The notes: a model not told the origin generated them from the sequence alone. A stretch of 64,000 nucleotides of DNA from Streptomyces sp. ASQP_92 (GCF_025399895.1 NZ_JAODUA010000003.1:434001-498000), one strand, 5' to 3'. Positions 1-8,322 are shown, numbered from the stretch's first letter. A program made the numbers and translations.

Positions 1-1
1 G

Positions 2-859
2 GGGCTGCTCAGCGAGCCGATGGCGGTGCAGGTCGCGCGCTCCACCGGGCAGACCACCGCCCGGCTGGCCGAATGGCAGATCGATTCTTTTCTGGAGGGC
101 CTGACCGAGCCCCCCGAGCCCGGCATGACCCGTACCGAGGTCACGTACCCCCTGGTCGAGCTGCTGCTGCCCGAGCTGGAGGAGTTCCTCGTCTATGTGT
201 GGCGGCGCCAGCTCGCCGCCGCGACCGGTCGCGTGGTGCAGGCGGCCGACGACGAGGAGATGGTCGACCGCCGCCTGGCGGTGGGCTTCGCGGACCTGGT
301 CGGGTTCACCCGGCTCACCCGGCGCCTGGAGGAGGAGGAGCTCGGCGAGCTCGTCGAGGCCTTCGAGACGACCGCCGCCGACCTCGTCGCGGCGCACGGC
401 GGGCGGCTCATCAAGACGCTGGGCGACGAGGTCCTGTTCGCCGCCGACGACGCGGGCACGGCCGCCGAGATCTCGCTGCGGCTCATCGAGACCATGGCCG
501 GCGACGAGACGATGCCCGCCCTGCGGGTGGGCATCGCGTTCGGCACCGTCACGACCCGCATGGGCGACGTGTTCGGCACCACCGTGAACCTGGCCAGCCG
601 CCTCACCTCCATAGCCCCGAAGGACGCCGTCCTGGTCGACGGGGCGTTCGCGGAGGAGCTGGCCCGCACCGGGGACGCGCCCGTCTCCGAGGCGCAGGCC
701 GCCCAGGACGCGCTGGCCGCCGAGAAGGAGGGCGAGGAGTTCACGCCCCCGGCGAAGTACCGCTTCGCGCTCCAGCCCATGTGGCAGCGCCCGGTGCGCG
801 GCCTCGGGGTGGTGGAGCCCTGGCTGCTGCGCCGGCGCGAGGTCCCGAACCTGTCCTAG
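2..859 (+). CDS. Class III adenylate/guanylate cyclase domain protein (5' end missing)
   Basis: The frame is open to the left edge, so the N-terminus is missing; the ATG at 20 is internal, because homologous-looking sequence continues before it. Counting from that ATG, the cyclase domain spans about residues 80-240. The two metal-binding aspartates are present (D92 in GFADLVGFTRL, D136 in TLGDEVLF), as is the transition-state pair N190/R194 in TTVNLASRL. Class III enzymes make cAMP or cGMP from ATP or GTP; the substrate residues do not let me choose. The region before the domain looks helical, and in streptomycete relatives it follows a DNA-binding-like N-terminal part, which is family knowledge and not visible here. 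No membrane segment is seen, so it should be cytoplasmic. Confidence 0.85.
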   Translation, partial: GLLSEPMAVQVARSTGQTTARLAEWQIDSFLEGLTEPPEPGMTRTEVTYPLVELLLPELEEFLVYVWRRQLAAATGRVVQAADDEEMVDRRLAVGFADLVGFTRLTRRLEEEELGELVEAFETTAADLVAAHGGRLIKTLGDEVLFAADDAGTAAEISLRLIETMAGDETMPALRVGIAFGTVTTRMGDVFGTTVNLASRLTSIAPKDAVLVDGAFAEELARTGDAPVSEAQAAQDALAAEKEGEEFTPPAKYRFALQPMWQRPVRGLGVVEPWLLRRREVPNLS

Positions 860-897
860 AGGGCCGCTCGGGTCGCGGCCTAGGATCACCCCCGACG

Positions 898-909
898 TAA
901 CGTTCGTTA
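898..909. promoter_or_regulatory. Inverted repeat upstream of the crotonase gene, TetR-type operator candidate
   Basis: TAACG-TT-CGTTA is a perfect inverted repeat ending 14 bases before the ATG at 924, just ahead of the ribosome site GGAGGGG (912-918). Short symmetric sites of this kind are typical of TetR-family repressors that control fatty-acid or acyl-CoA genes. No such regulator is adjacent, so the assignment is inference. Confidence 0.4.
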
Positions 910-923
910 ACGGAGGGGTTGCC

Positions 924-1712
924 ATGGCCGAGCAGCGGTTCGGGGAGTTCGTCGTCGTACGGCGCGAGGGGTATGTCGCCGAGCTGGTGCTCGACCGGCC
1001 CAAGGCCATGAACGCGGTGTCGACGGAAATGGCCCGCTCCATCGCCGCCGCCTGCGAGGCGCTCGGCGCCGACCGCGACGCCCGGGTGACCGTGGTGACG
1101 TCGACGAACGAGCGGGCTTTCTGCGTCGGCGCGGACCTCAAGGAGCGCAACTCCTTCAGCGACGCCGACCTCGTACGCCAGCGGCCCACCGCCCGTGCCG
1201 CCTACACCGGTGTGCTCGAACTGCCCATGCCGACCGTGGCCGCCGTGCACGGCTTCGCGCTCGGCGGCGGCTTCGAGCTGGCGCTGGCCTGCGATGTGAT
1301 CGTGGCGGACGCGACCGCCGTGGTCGGGCTCCCCGAGGTGTCGGTCGGCGTCATCCCCGGCGGCGGCGGTACGCAGCTCCTGCCGCGCCGGGTCGGCGCC
1401 GCCCGCGCGGCCGAGCTGGTCTTCACCGCGCGGCGCGTCGAGGCCGCCGAGGCAAGGGAGTTGGGCCTGATCGACGTACTGGCCGAGGGCGCCCGCACCG
1501 AGGCGCTGGCGCTCGCCGGACGCATGGCGGCCAACTCGCCCGTCGGGCTGCGCGCGGCCAAGCGGGCGATGCGGCTCGGCCAGGGCCTCGACCTGCGGGC
1601 CGGCCTGGAGGTCGAGGACGCGGCCTGGCGGGCGGTGGCGTTCTCCGGGGACCGCGCGGAGGGCGTGGCCGCGTTCAACGAGAAGCGGAAGCCGGCCTGG
1701 CCCGGGGAGTGA
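924..1712 (+). CDS. Enoyl-CoA hydratase/isomerase (crotonase) family protein
   Basis: A 262-residue protein of normal crotonase length. Both glutamates used by true hydratases are visible: E118 in GGGFELALACD and E138 in GLPEVSVGVIPGGGGT. The oxyanion-hole segment around residues 66-70 (FCVGAD) is also present. It should hydrate 2-enoyl-CoA to 3-hydroxyacyl-CoA in fatty-acid or branched-chain acyl-CoA breakdown in the cytoplasm. A strong ribosome site GGAGGGG lies 5 bases before the ATG. The gene stands alone between a cyclase and a GGDEF gene, so the substrate cannot be read from context. The upstream inverted repeat at 898-909 suggests repression by a TetR-like protein. Confidence 0.9.
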   Translation: MAEQRFGEFVVVRREGYVAELVLDRPKAMNAVSTEMARSIAAACEALGADRDARVTVVTSTNERAFCVGADLKERNSFSDADLVRQRPTARAAYTGVLELPMPTVAAVHGFALGGGFELALACDVIVADATAVVGLPEVSVGVIPGGGGTQLLPRRVGAARAAELVFTARRVEAAEARELGLIDVLAEGARTEALALAGRMAANSPVGLRAAKRAMRLGQGLDLRAGLEVEDAAWRAVAFSGDRAEGVAAFNEKRKPAWPGE

Positions 1713-1800
1713 CCCGGTCGCCGGGGCTGCGGCCGTGTCCCCGGCGCCCTTCACGGCGTCCCCCGGGTCAAAACACCCAAAACCTACCTAAGCTGGAGGA

Positions 1801-2934
1801 ATGGGTGGAGAGGATGCCCGGCTGCGGGCCGTGGTTTCGCTGGCGCAGGCCATGGCCGCGGCACATACGCCGCGCGAGTCCTGGCGCGCCGCCGCCCTGG
1901 GCGCGCGGTGCGCGCTCGGCGGGAACTTCGCCGCGCTGTCGGTGTGGGAGCGCGAGCTGGGGCGTCTGAGGGTCCTCGTCAACGCGGGCGAACGGGCCCA
2001 CGGGGAGGAGGAGTTCCCCGAGGACGAGGCGTATCCGGTGCACCAGTTCCCCGAGATCACCGAGTTCCTGCACGAGCGGTGGGCGGGCGGTGGCGAACCC
2101 AACGCCTGGGTCGAGACGGCCGCCGCGCCCCCCGAGGGCGATGTCGGCTACTGCCACGAACGGGTCACCGCGCTGCGCCGCCGCGGCCGGGGCTGCTGCG
2201 TGGTCGCCCCGATCGTGCTGCACGGGCGCGCCTGGGGTGAGCTCTATGTGGCGCGGCCCGTCGGGGCGCCCGTCTTCGACGCGGCCGACGCGGACTTCGC
2301 CACCGTCCTCGCCTCGGTCGCGGCGGCCGGCATCGCCCAGACCGAACGCCTCGAAGAGGTGCGCCGCCTCGCCTTCACCGACCCGCTCACCGGGCTCGCC
2401 AACCGCCGCGCGGTCGACATGCGCCTCGACGAGGCGATCGAGCGCCACCGCGCCGACGGCTCGGTGGTCAGCCTCGTGGTGTGCGACCTGAACGGGCTCA
2501 AGCGGGTCAATGACACGCTGGGCCACGAGGTAGGCGACCGGCTCCTCGAACGCTTCGGTTCGGTGCTGTCCCTGTGCGGGGCGAAACTGCCGGGCGCGCT
2601 GTCCGCGCGGCTGGGCGGCGACGAGTTCTGCCTCCTTTCGGTGGGGCCGGGCGCGGACGAGGTCGTGGCGGTGGGAGACGAACTCTGCCTGCGTGCGGGG
2701 GAGTTGGAGCTCGGGGAGGGGGTCGCGTGCGGGGTGGCCTCGACCGGTGACCCCATCGGCCCCATCGTCTCGGCCCGCCGCCTGTTCCGCCTCGCGGACG
2801 CGGCCCAGTACCGGGCGAAGGCGGCGCGCTCGGCGAAGCCGGTGGTGGCGGGGCGGGACGGGGCGGTGCTGCGGCTGGCGGAGAATCCGCCGACGCCGGC
2901 GCACGACCGCCGCCGCTTCAGGGGCCGAGGCTAG
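1801..2934 (+). CDS. GAF-like plus GGDEF diguanylate cyclase
   Basis: A 377-residue soluble protein. Residues 20-180 look like a GAF-type sensory domain; residues 190-345 form a GGDEF domain with an intact GGDEF active-site motif at 272-276, so it should make cyclic di-GMP from two GTP. The inhibitory RxxD I-site expected nine to six residues before the motif reads LPGA, so product inhibition through that site is unlikely. No EAL domain follows. GGAGGA (1795-1800) touches the ATG, too close to be ideal; a GTG at 1831 is an alternative start. Location just before hutH matches the S. coelicolor neighbour of hutH, which I recall as CdgE, but I cannot verify that here. Confidence 0.88.
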   Translation: MGGEDARLRAVVSLAQAMAAAHTPRESWRAAALGARCALGGNFAALSVWERELGRLRVLVNAGERAHGEEEFPEDEAYPVHQFPEITEFLHERWAGGGEPNAWVETAAAPPEGDVGYCHERVTALRRRGRGCCVVAPIVLHGRAWGELYVARPVGAPVFDAADADFATVLASVAAAGIAQTERLEEVRRLAFTDPLTGLANRRAVDMRLDEAIERHRADGSVVSLVVCDLNGLKRVNDTLGHEVGDRLLERFGSVLSLCGAKLPGALSARLGGDEFCLLSVGPGADEVVAVGDELCLRAGELELGEGVACGVASTGDPIGPIVSARRLFRLADAAQYRAKAARSAKPVVAGRDGAVLRLAENPPTPAHDRRRFRGRG

Positions 2935-2982
2935 GGGGGCGCGCCCCCAACCCCCTCTGCCCCTGCGGCCGCGCTGGTACCT

Positions 2983-3320
2983 CGCGCAGTTCCCCGCGCC
3001 CCAACCCCCTCGGTGGGTGCGGCCGCGCCAGCGTCTTGCGCAGTTCCCCGCGCCCCCAGGAAAACCCGCTTTCGGTTGCGGGTCGTGGTCGCTTTTCGCG
3101 CAGTTCCCCGCGCCCCAAAACCCGTCTTCGGCCGCGAGTCGTGCGTGGCTGGTCGCGCAGTTCCCCGCGCCCCTAACTACTCGGTGCGGGGCAGCACAGG
3201 ACACCTCAGCCCGTCCGGCGTTTGAGGACGAGCGCCCTTAAGGCGCGATACGGGGTCTGGGGCGGAGCCCCAGGAGGGCACGGGACCAACCCCGGGGTCT
3301 GGGGCGGAGCCCCGAGGGGC
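2983..3320 (+). repeat. Composite intergenic repeat, locus 1 (four A units, B, two C hairpins)
   Basis: This fills most of the 443-base gap between the GGDEF gene and hutH. Four near-identical A units (CGCGCAGTTCCCCGCGCCCC) start at 2983, 3037, 3097 and 3154, spaced 54, 60 and 57 bases apart. Segment B (3207-3250) contains the imperfect hairpin GCGCCCTTAAGGCGC. It is followed by the C hairpin CTGGGGC-GGA-GCCCCAG at 3257-3273 and a second, slightly changed C copy ending near 3320. No protein is supported; the open frames across it only translate the repeat. The hutH promoter must lie in 3321-3377. Confidence 0.9.
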
Positions 3321-3377
3321 CCAGCCCGCGCACCCCGCCTAGTGACACCCGGCGATTCAATCCGTAGGGTGCTGAAT

Positions 3378-4925
3378 ATGGATATGCACACTGTCGTGGT
3401 GGGGACCTCCGGGACCACCCCCGAGGACGTCATCGCCGTGTCCCGCCACAACGCGAAGGTCGAGCTCTCCGCCGAGGCCCTCGCCGCCCTGGCCCGAGCC
3501 CGCGAGATCGTCGACGCGCTGGCCGCCAAGCCGGAGCCGGTGTACGGCGTCTCCACCGGCTTCGGTGCGCTCGCCTCCCGGCACATCAGCCCCGAGCTCC
3601 GCGCCCAGCTCCAGCGCAACATCGTGCGCTCGCACGCCGCCGGCATGGGCCCGCGCGTGGAGCGCGAGGTCGTGCGCGCGCTGATGTTCCTGCGTCTGAA
3701 GACCGTCGCCTCCGGGCACACCGGCGTGCGCCCCTCCGTCGCCCAGACCATGGCCGACGTGCTCAACGCGGGCATCACCCCGGTCGTCCACGAGTACGGC
3801 TCGCTCGGCTGCTCCGGCGACCTCGCGCCGCTCTCGCACTGCGCCCTGACCCTGATGGGCGAGGGCGACGCCGAGGGCCCCGACGGCGTGGTGAAGCCCG
3901 CCGGCGAGCTGCTCGCCGTGGCCGGCATCACCCCCGTCGAGCTGCGCGAGAAGGAGGGCCTCGCCCTCCTCAACGGCACCGACGGCATGCTCGGCATGCT
4001 GTGCATGGCCATCGCCGACCTGAAGAAGCTCTACACCTCCGCCGACATCACCGCCGCGCTCTCCCTCGAAGCGCTGCTCGGCACCGAGAAGGTCCTCGCC
4101 CCCGAGCTGCACGCCATCCGCCCCCACCCCGGCCAGGGCGCCTCCGCCGCCAACATGCTGGCCGTCCTGAAGGATTCGGGCCTGACCGGCCACTTCCAGG
4201 AGGAAGAGGCGCCCCGCGTTCAGGACGCGTACTCGGTGCGCTGCGCCCCCCAGGTCAACGGCGCGGGCCGCGACACGATCGCGTACGCCCTGACCGTGGC
4301 CGAGCGCGAACTGGCCTCCGCCGTCGACAACCCGGTGGTCCTGGCCGACGGCCGCGTCGAGTCCAACGGCAACTTCCACGGCGCCCCGGTCGCCTACGTC
4401 CTGGACTTCCTCGCCATCGTCGCTGCCGACCTCGGCTCCATCGCCGAGCGCCGCACCGACCGTCTCCTCGACAAGAACCGCAGCCACGGTCTGCCGCCGT
4501 TCCTCGCCGACGACGCCGGTGTGGACTCGGGCCTGATGATCGCCCAGTACACCCAGGCCGCCCTGGTCAGCGAGATGAAGCGGCTCGCGGTGCCCGCCTC
4601 CGCCGACTCGATCCCGTCCTCGGCCATGCAGGAGGACCACGTCTCCATGGGCTGGTCGGCCGCGCGCAAGCTGCGTACCGCCGTCGACAACCTGACCCGC
4701 ATCATCGCCGTCGAGCTGTACGCGGCGACCCGGGGCATCGAGCTGCGCAAGGGACTCACCCCCGCGCCCGCCTCGCAGGCCGCCATCGCCGCGGCGCGCG
4801 CGGCCGGCGTCCAGGGCCCCGGACCCGACCGCTACCTCGCCCCGGACCTGGCCGCCGCCGACGCCTTCGTACGCGAAGGGAAGCTGGTCGCCGCGGTGGA
4901 GCCGGTGACGGGCCCGCTCGCCTGA
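3378..4925 (+). CDS. hutH: Histidine ammonia-lyase
   Basis: A 515-residue HAL/PAL-family enzyme that converts L-histidine to urocanate and ammonia, the first step of histidine use. The prosthetic-group tripeptide is Cys145-Ser146-Gly147 in GSLGCSGDLAPL, where most relatives have Ala-Ser-Gly; I recall the Cys form in streptomycete HutH. The active-site tyrosine Y56 (PVYGVSTGFG) and the QEDHVSMG stretch near the C-terminal third are present. The ATG at 3378 is chosen over the long upstream extension because everything before it translates repeat DNA and because the protein then begins like known streptomycete HutH. Another ATG lies two codons later. A strong bidirectional terminator follows at 4938-4984. 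No other hut genes are adjacent. Confidence 0.97.
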   Translation: MDMHTVVVGTSGTTPEDVIAVSRHNAKVELSAEALAALARAREIVDALAAKPEPVYGVSTGFGALASRHISPELRAQLQRNIVRSHAAGMGPRVEREVVRALMFLRLKTVASGHTGVRPSVAQTMADVLNAGITPVVHEYGSLGCSGDLAPLSHCALTLMGEGDAEGPDGVVKPAGELLAVAGITPVELREKEGLALLNGTDGMLGMLCMAIADLKKLYTSADITAALSLEALLGTEKVLAPELHAIRPHPGQGASAANMLAVLKDSGLTGHFQEEEAPRVQDAYSVRCAPQVNGAGRDTIAYALTVAERELASAVDNPVVLADGRVESNGNFHGAPVAYVLDFLAIVAADLGSIAERRTDRLLDKNRSHGLPPFLADDAGVDSGLMIAQYTQAALVSEMKRLAVPASADSIPSSAMQEDHVSMGWSAARKLRTAVDNLTRIIAVELYAATRGIELRKGLTPAPASQAAIAAARAAGVQGPGPDRYLAPDLAAADAFVREGKLVAAVEPVTGPLA

Positions 4926-4937
4926 CCCGCCCGCCGT

Positions 4938-4984
4938 ACGAGAAGGGCCGCCCGGGACACCATGTCCCGGGCGGCCCTTCTCGT
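4938..4984. terminator. Bidirectional terminator between hutH and the sortase-substrate gene
   Basis: Two perfectly complementary 22-base arms (4938-4959 and 4963-4984) with a three-base loop, lying between converging genes. The arms include GAGAAGGG and CCCTTCTC, so either strand would form a long GC-rich stem. Confidence 0.9.
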
Positions 4985-5040
4985 CGCGTCGTAGCGACAA
5001 CTGCCTTACGCGCCACGGCAGTCGAGGCGCGCGCGGCCGG

Positions 5041-5325
5041 TCAGCAGGTGCGCGATCTGCGGACCGAGTACGTCACGAACCCCGCCCCGAGACCCAGGAA
5101 CAGCGTGCCGCCGACCAGGTAGGGGGAGGTGTCCGCGCCGCCGCCGGTGTCGGCGAGTGCGAGGGGGCCTTCGGCGGGGGTGGGGGCGGCCCGGTACGCG
5201 GAGTGCGCGGGGGCCGCCGAAGGATGCTGTTCGTCCGTGGCGTTGGCGGACGGCACGAACCACAGGGCGCAGAGCAGAGTCCCCGCCGCGGTGGCGGTGA
5301 GCAGGGGACGACGAGCGACGGACAA
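5041..5325 (-). CDS. Small secreted protein with a LAXTG-type sortase signal
   Basis: A 94-residue protein with three parts: an N-terminal signal peptide (residues 1-29, ending ANAT), a short Pro/Ala-rich middle, and a C-terminal sorting signal. The sorting signal is LADTG (57-61), a hydrophobic stretch (about 68-87) and a basic tail RRSR. Class E sortases of streptomycetes recognise LAXTG and attach chaplins, so this should become covalently bound to peptidoglycan. The mature exposed part would be only about 30 residues. The start is TTG at 5325 with AAGGGA about 10 bases upstream; no ATG or GTG lies in frame nearby. A cysteine is the last residue, which is odd. Function of the mature part is unknown. 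Confidence 0.75.
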   Translation of the reverse strand: MSVARRPLLTATAAGTLLCALWFVPSANATDEQHPSAAPAHSAYRAAPTPAEGPLALADTGGGADTSPYLVGGTLFLGLGAGFVTYSVRRSRTC

Positions 5326-5433
5326 GTGAGCGATCCCTTTGCGAGTACGGCGAATTGGCGGGATGCGCTGATGCTAGTGAAAGCAGCGGGTCGCGGGAAA
5401 GTCGCGGATGCCTTGAGCCCTACGCTCCCTCGC

Positions 5434-5754
5434 ATGAGCGAAGAAGAGACATCACGATATGTGCGCCTGCGCATCGATTTGGTCCTGGAGATCGAGGACG
5501 CGGACCGGCTCGCCGGCGCCGCCGTCGACCGCATCGCCCAGGACCCCGCGATGCGTACCGAGGAACGTACGCATGCCGAGGCCGCGGTACGGGAAGACGG
5601 AGCGGAGGCCCTCGCCTACCTCGTGGACCCGGTCGACCTGGTGGCGGCGCTGCCCGGCGCGGAGCTGGTCCAGGCCTCCTGGAGCAGCGAGCGGGTCGGC
5701 TACGACCCCGACGGCGAGGAGTGGGACTTCGACGACGAGGACGGCGACGACTGA
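5434..5754 (+). CDS. Conserved hypothetical acidic protein
   Basis: A 106-residue soluble protein, strongly acidic at the C-terminus (ending in runs of Asp and Glu). No domain is recognised. Residues 5-75 look like a compact alpha/beta domain (RYVRLRIDLVLEIEDADRL). The ATG at 5434 is preferred over the longer upstream frame because the upstream part is antisense to the sortase-substrate promoter region and lacks a sensible N-terminus. Codon use is normal for the window, which supports it being expressed. It stands alone, with a long hairpin 116 bases downstream. Confidence 0.7.
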   Translation: MSEEETSRYVRLRIDLVLEIEDADRLAGAAVDRIAQDPAMRTEERTHAEAAVREDGAEALAYLVDPVDLVAALPGAELVQASWSSERVGYDPDGEEWDFDDEDGDD

Positions 5755-5869
5755 GTACAGCGGTGACGAGGCCGGGACGCGTGCTGTGAGCGGCCGCGCC
5801 GAGACCTGAGCACGGCCGGGTCGAGGACTGACGAGGGCGACGACCCAACGGGCGCGCCGGGCGAGCGGA

Positions 5870-5927
5870 GGTCGGGGTGGGACGGTGGGACAGCCTTTCG
5901 GCGATCTTGTACCGTCCCGCCCCGACC
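5870..5927. repeat. Long hairpin with 17-bp arms upstream of the L,D-transpeptidase gene
   Basis: Arms 5870-5886 and 5911-5927 are complementary at 16 of 17 positions, and the exception is a G-U pair in RNA. The loop is 24 bases. It could terminate the gene ending at 5754 or structure the 5' region of the transpeptidase gene. No T-run follows on the + strand. Confidence 0.7.
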
Positions 5928-5969
5928 CGTCCGTGGACGCGTGGTGTGCCCCACATTCACCCCCGCTGC

Positions 5970-5998
5970 GGAACGGTATCGAGCAGTCTGATGTTCTA
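5970..5998 (+). promoter_or_regulatory. Possible SigE-type promoter for the L,D-transpeptidase gene
   Basis: GGAAC at 5970-5974 is followed about 18 bases later by GTTCTA. This resembles the cell-envelope-stress SigE consensus (GGAAC, then a TCTA-like -10) and lies 29-57 bases before the start codon of a cell-wall enzyme, the type of gene that SigE controls. Spacing is one or two bases longer than ideal. Confidence 0.35.
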
Positions 5999-6026
5999 GA
6001 CGTGATGACGTGGGGGGACGGCGACG

Positions 6027-7295
6027 ATGGAGAAGCGTGTGAAGACGGAGAGTAAGCGCCGCAAGCAGGGCCTCGCGGCGGCGTGCGCGGTGCTCGGCGG
6101 CGTACTGGTCCTTTCTGCCTGCAACGGCGACGGCGACAAGGGCGCCAAGGCCGACAGCTCGTCGTCGTCGCAGGCGGCGGCGGACAAGGCCGCCGAGAAG
6201 GACACCTCGGACGCGAAGATCACCATCACGCCGAAGAACGGTGCCGACAACGTCGGCATCAACAGCGGCACCAAGGTCACCGTCGCCGACGGCAAGCTGA
6301 CCGATGTGACGCTGACCTCCGCCGACGGCGTCAAGGTCGCCGGGAAGATATCCGCCGACGGCCTCAGCTGGGCGCCCGACAAGGCCCTCAAGCGCTCCGT
6401 GAAGTACCAGATCACCGCGACCGCGGCGGACGCCAAGGGGCGCCAGGCGCACGAGAACGCCTCCTTCACCACCGTCTCCCCGAAGAACAGCTTCATAGGC
6501 AGCTTCACGCCCGAGGACGGTTCCACTGTCGGCGTGGGCATGCCGGTGTCGATCAACTTCGACAAGGCGATCACCAACAAGAAGGGCGTCCAGACCAAGA
6601 TCTCCGTCTCCTCCAGCAGCGGCCAGGAAGTCGTCGGGCACTGGTTCGGCGCGCAGCGCCTCGACTTCCGCCCGCAGGAGTACTGGAAGGAGAACTCGAC
6701 CGTCACCATGAAGATGGACCTGGACGGCGTCGAGGCCTCCAACGGGATCACCGGCGTCCAGGAGAAGACGGTCACCTTCAAGATCGGCCGCAATCAGGTC
6801 TCCACCGTGGACGCGAACACCCACACCATGACCGTCACCCAGGACGGCAAGACCGTGAAGACCATCCCGATCTCCGCGGGATCCCCCGAACACCCCACGT
6901 ACAACGGCCAGATGGTGATCTCCGAGAAGTACAAGGAGACCCGGATGAACGGTGCGACGGTCGGCTTCACGGACGACGACGGCAAGGGCGAGTACGACAT
7001 CAAGGACGTGCCGCACGCCATGCGCCTGTCCGCGTCCGGCACCTTCATCCACGGCAACTACTGGGGCGCCAAGTCCATCTTCGGCAGCGCCAACACCAGC
7101 CACGGCTGCGTGGGCCTGTCGGACACCAAGGGCGCGGGCGACGACGGCACGATGGCCGCCTGGTTCTACAACAACTCGATCACCGGTGACGTGGTCGTCA
7201 TCAAGAACTCCCACGACAAGACGGTCCAGCCCGACAACGGCCTCAACGGCTGGAACATGAGCTGGGAGCAGTGGAAGGCCGGCTCCGCCGTCTGA
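6027..7295 (+). CDS. L,D-transpeptidase lipoprotein (Ig-like domains plus YkuD)
   Basis: A 422-residue exported lipoprotein. The lipobox is LVLSAC with the modified Cys32. Two Ig-like domains follow (about 60-155 and 156-270), then a YkuD catalytic domain (about 275-405) with the active-site motif SHGCVGL, nucleophile Cys361, and the supporting HGNYWG histidine upstream. It makes 3-3 cross-links in peptidoglycan outside the membrane and is of the actinobacterial LdtMt2 type. The ATG at 6027 follows a GGGGGGAC ribosome site by about 8 bases. It stands alone. A SigE-like promoter at 5970-5998 would fit induction by envelope stress. Confidence 0.93.
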   Translation: MEKRVKTESKRRKQGLAAACAVLGGVLVLSACNGDGDKGAKADSSSSSQAAADKAAEKDTSDAKITITPKNGADNVGINSGTKVTVADGKLTDVTLTSADGVKVAGKISADGLSWAPDKALKRSVKYQITATAADAKGRQAHENASFTTVSPKNSFIGSFTPEDGSTVGVGMPVSINFDKAITNKKGVQTKISVSSSSGQEVVGHWFGAQRLDFRPQEYWKENSTVTMKMDLDGVEASNGITGVQEKTVTFKIGRNQVSTVDANTHTMTVTQDGKTVKTIPISAGSPEHPTYNGQMVISEKYKETRMNGATVGFTDDDGKGEYDIKDVPHAMRLSASGTFIHGNYWGAKSIFGSANTSHGCVGLSDTKGAGDDGTMAAWFYNNSITGDVVVIKNSHDKTVQPDNGLNGWNMSWEQWKAGSAV

Positions 7296-7309
7296 TCCGC
7301 CGCGGTTCC

Positions 7310-8164
7310 TCAGGTACGCACCGGCTGCTCGGCACTCCAACTGCCGAGCAGCCGCAGCGACTCCTCGGACGCCGAGCCCGGCTCCGCGTGGAAGGTGACC
7401 AGCGACAGGTCATGCGCGTCGGGGAGCTTCAGCGTCTCGTACGCGAGCGTCAGCTCACCCACCACCGGATGGCGCAGCCGCTTGACGCCATGGCCCTTGT
7501 CGGCGACGGTGTGCGCCGCCCACAGCGCCCGGAACTCCTCGCTCTTGACCGACAACTCGCCGACCAGTGCGGTCAGTTGTGGGTCGTCCGGGTAGCAGCC
7601 CGCGCACAGCCGCAGCACGCTCACCACGTCGACGGCCTTGCTGTGCCAGTCCGCGTACAGCGAGCGCGCGGCCGGGTCGAGGAAGACATGGCGCGCCATG
7701 TTCCGCTCCCGGGGCGGCAGTTGGCCCATGTCGCCGAAGAGGGCCGCCGCCATCCGGTTCCACCCGAGGATGTCCAGACGCCGCCCGAGGATGTACGCGG
7801 GCACGCCCTCCATCGCGTCGATCAGCTGCTGGAGCGCCGGGCGCACCTGCTGGGTCCGGCAGGCCGAGGCGCGCTTCTTCTTCGGCTTGCCCTTGGCGAG
7901 ATGGCTGAGGTGGTCGTGCTCGATGTCGTTGAGGCGCAGCGCCCGCCCGATCGCCTCCAGGACCTCCACGGACACGTTCTGCGCGTTGCCCTGCTCCAGA
8001 CGCGTGTAGTACGCCACGGAGACCCCGGCGAGCTGCGCCAGCTCCTCCCGGCGCAGGCCGGGCACCCTGCGGTGCCGCCCGTGGTCGGGCAGCCCCACGT
8101 CCTCGGGCTTCAGCCGGGCCCGGCGGGAGCGGAGGAATTCGCTGAGTTCGGCGCGCTGGTCCAT
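7310..8164 (-). CDS. XRE-family regulator with MmyB-like ligand-binding domain
   Basis: A 284-residue regulator. Residues 10-75 form a helix-turn-helix (REELAQLAGVSVAYYTRLEQG). The rest matches the MmyB-like ligand-binding domain, with the typical patterns RRLDILGWN and MARHVFLDPAARSLY. Members of this family usually sit divergently from an oxidoreductase gene and repress it, probably sensing a fatty-acid-like ligand. Here the divergent partner is the alcohol dehydrogenase at 8323, with a 158-base shared promoter region containing the inverted repeat at 8212-8224. The start at 8164 gives the normal family N-terminus. Confidence 0.9.
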   Translation of the reverse strand: MDQRAELSEFLRSRRARLKPEDVGLPDHGRHRRVPGLRREELAQLAGVSVAYYTRLEQGNAQNVSVEVLEAIGRALRLNDIEHDHLSHLAKGKPKKKRASACRTQQVRPALQQLIDAMEGVPAYILGRRLDILGWNRMAAALFGDMGQLPPRERNMARHVFLDPAARSLYADWHSKAVDVVSVLRLCAGCYPDDPQLTALVGELSVKSEEFRALWAAHTVADKGHGVKRLRHPVVGELTLAYETLKLPDAHDLSLVTFHAEPGSASEESLRLLGSWSAEQPVRT

Positions 8165-8190
8165 GACACCCCAGTATCCGCGCTCGCCCC

Positions 8191-8244
8191 CCTGGACGTA
8201 CGCCCAGGAGCCTGACCCTGTCAGTGGTACGCACGCTGGACGTA
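8191..8244. promoter_or_regulatory. Divergent promoter region with operator-like repeats
   Basis: CTGAC-CCT-GTCAG (8212-8224) is a perfect inverted repeat. It is flanked by two direct copies of CTGGACGTA (8192-8200 and 8236-8244). Position between a regulator and its divergent partner gene makes this the likely binding region of the MmyB-type protein. Confidence 0.5.
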
Positions 8245-8322
8245 GGCAGAACAGAGGCCTGGGTGACGTCCGGGAACTGGGGCAGGGTGGACGGCGTACC
8301 CCAAAGATCTGAGGAGAACGGC

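Noticed and set aside
741..3204. Long open frames antisense to the crotonase and GGDEF genes.
   Set aside because: Typical shadow frames of high-GC DNA; protein composition is His/Arg/Gly-rich and unlike real proteins.
2918..3241. Open frames across repeat locus 1 encoding strings like QFPAPQ.
   Set aside because: They translate the A units in every frame, have no ribosome site and no family match.
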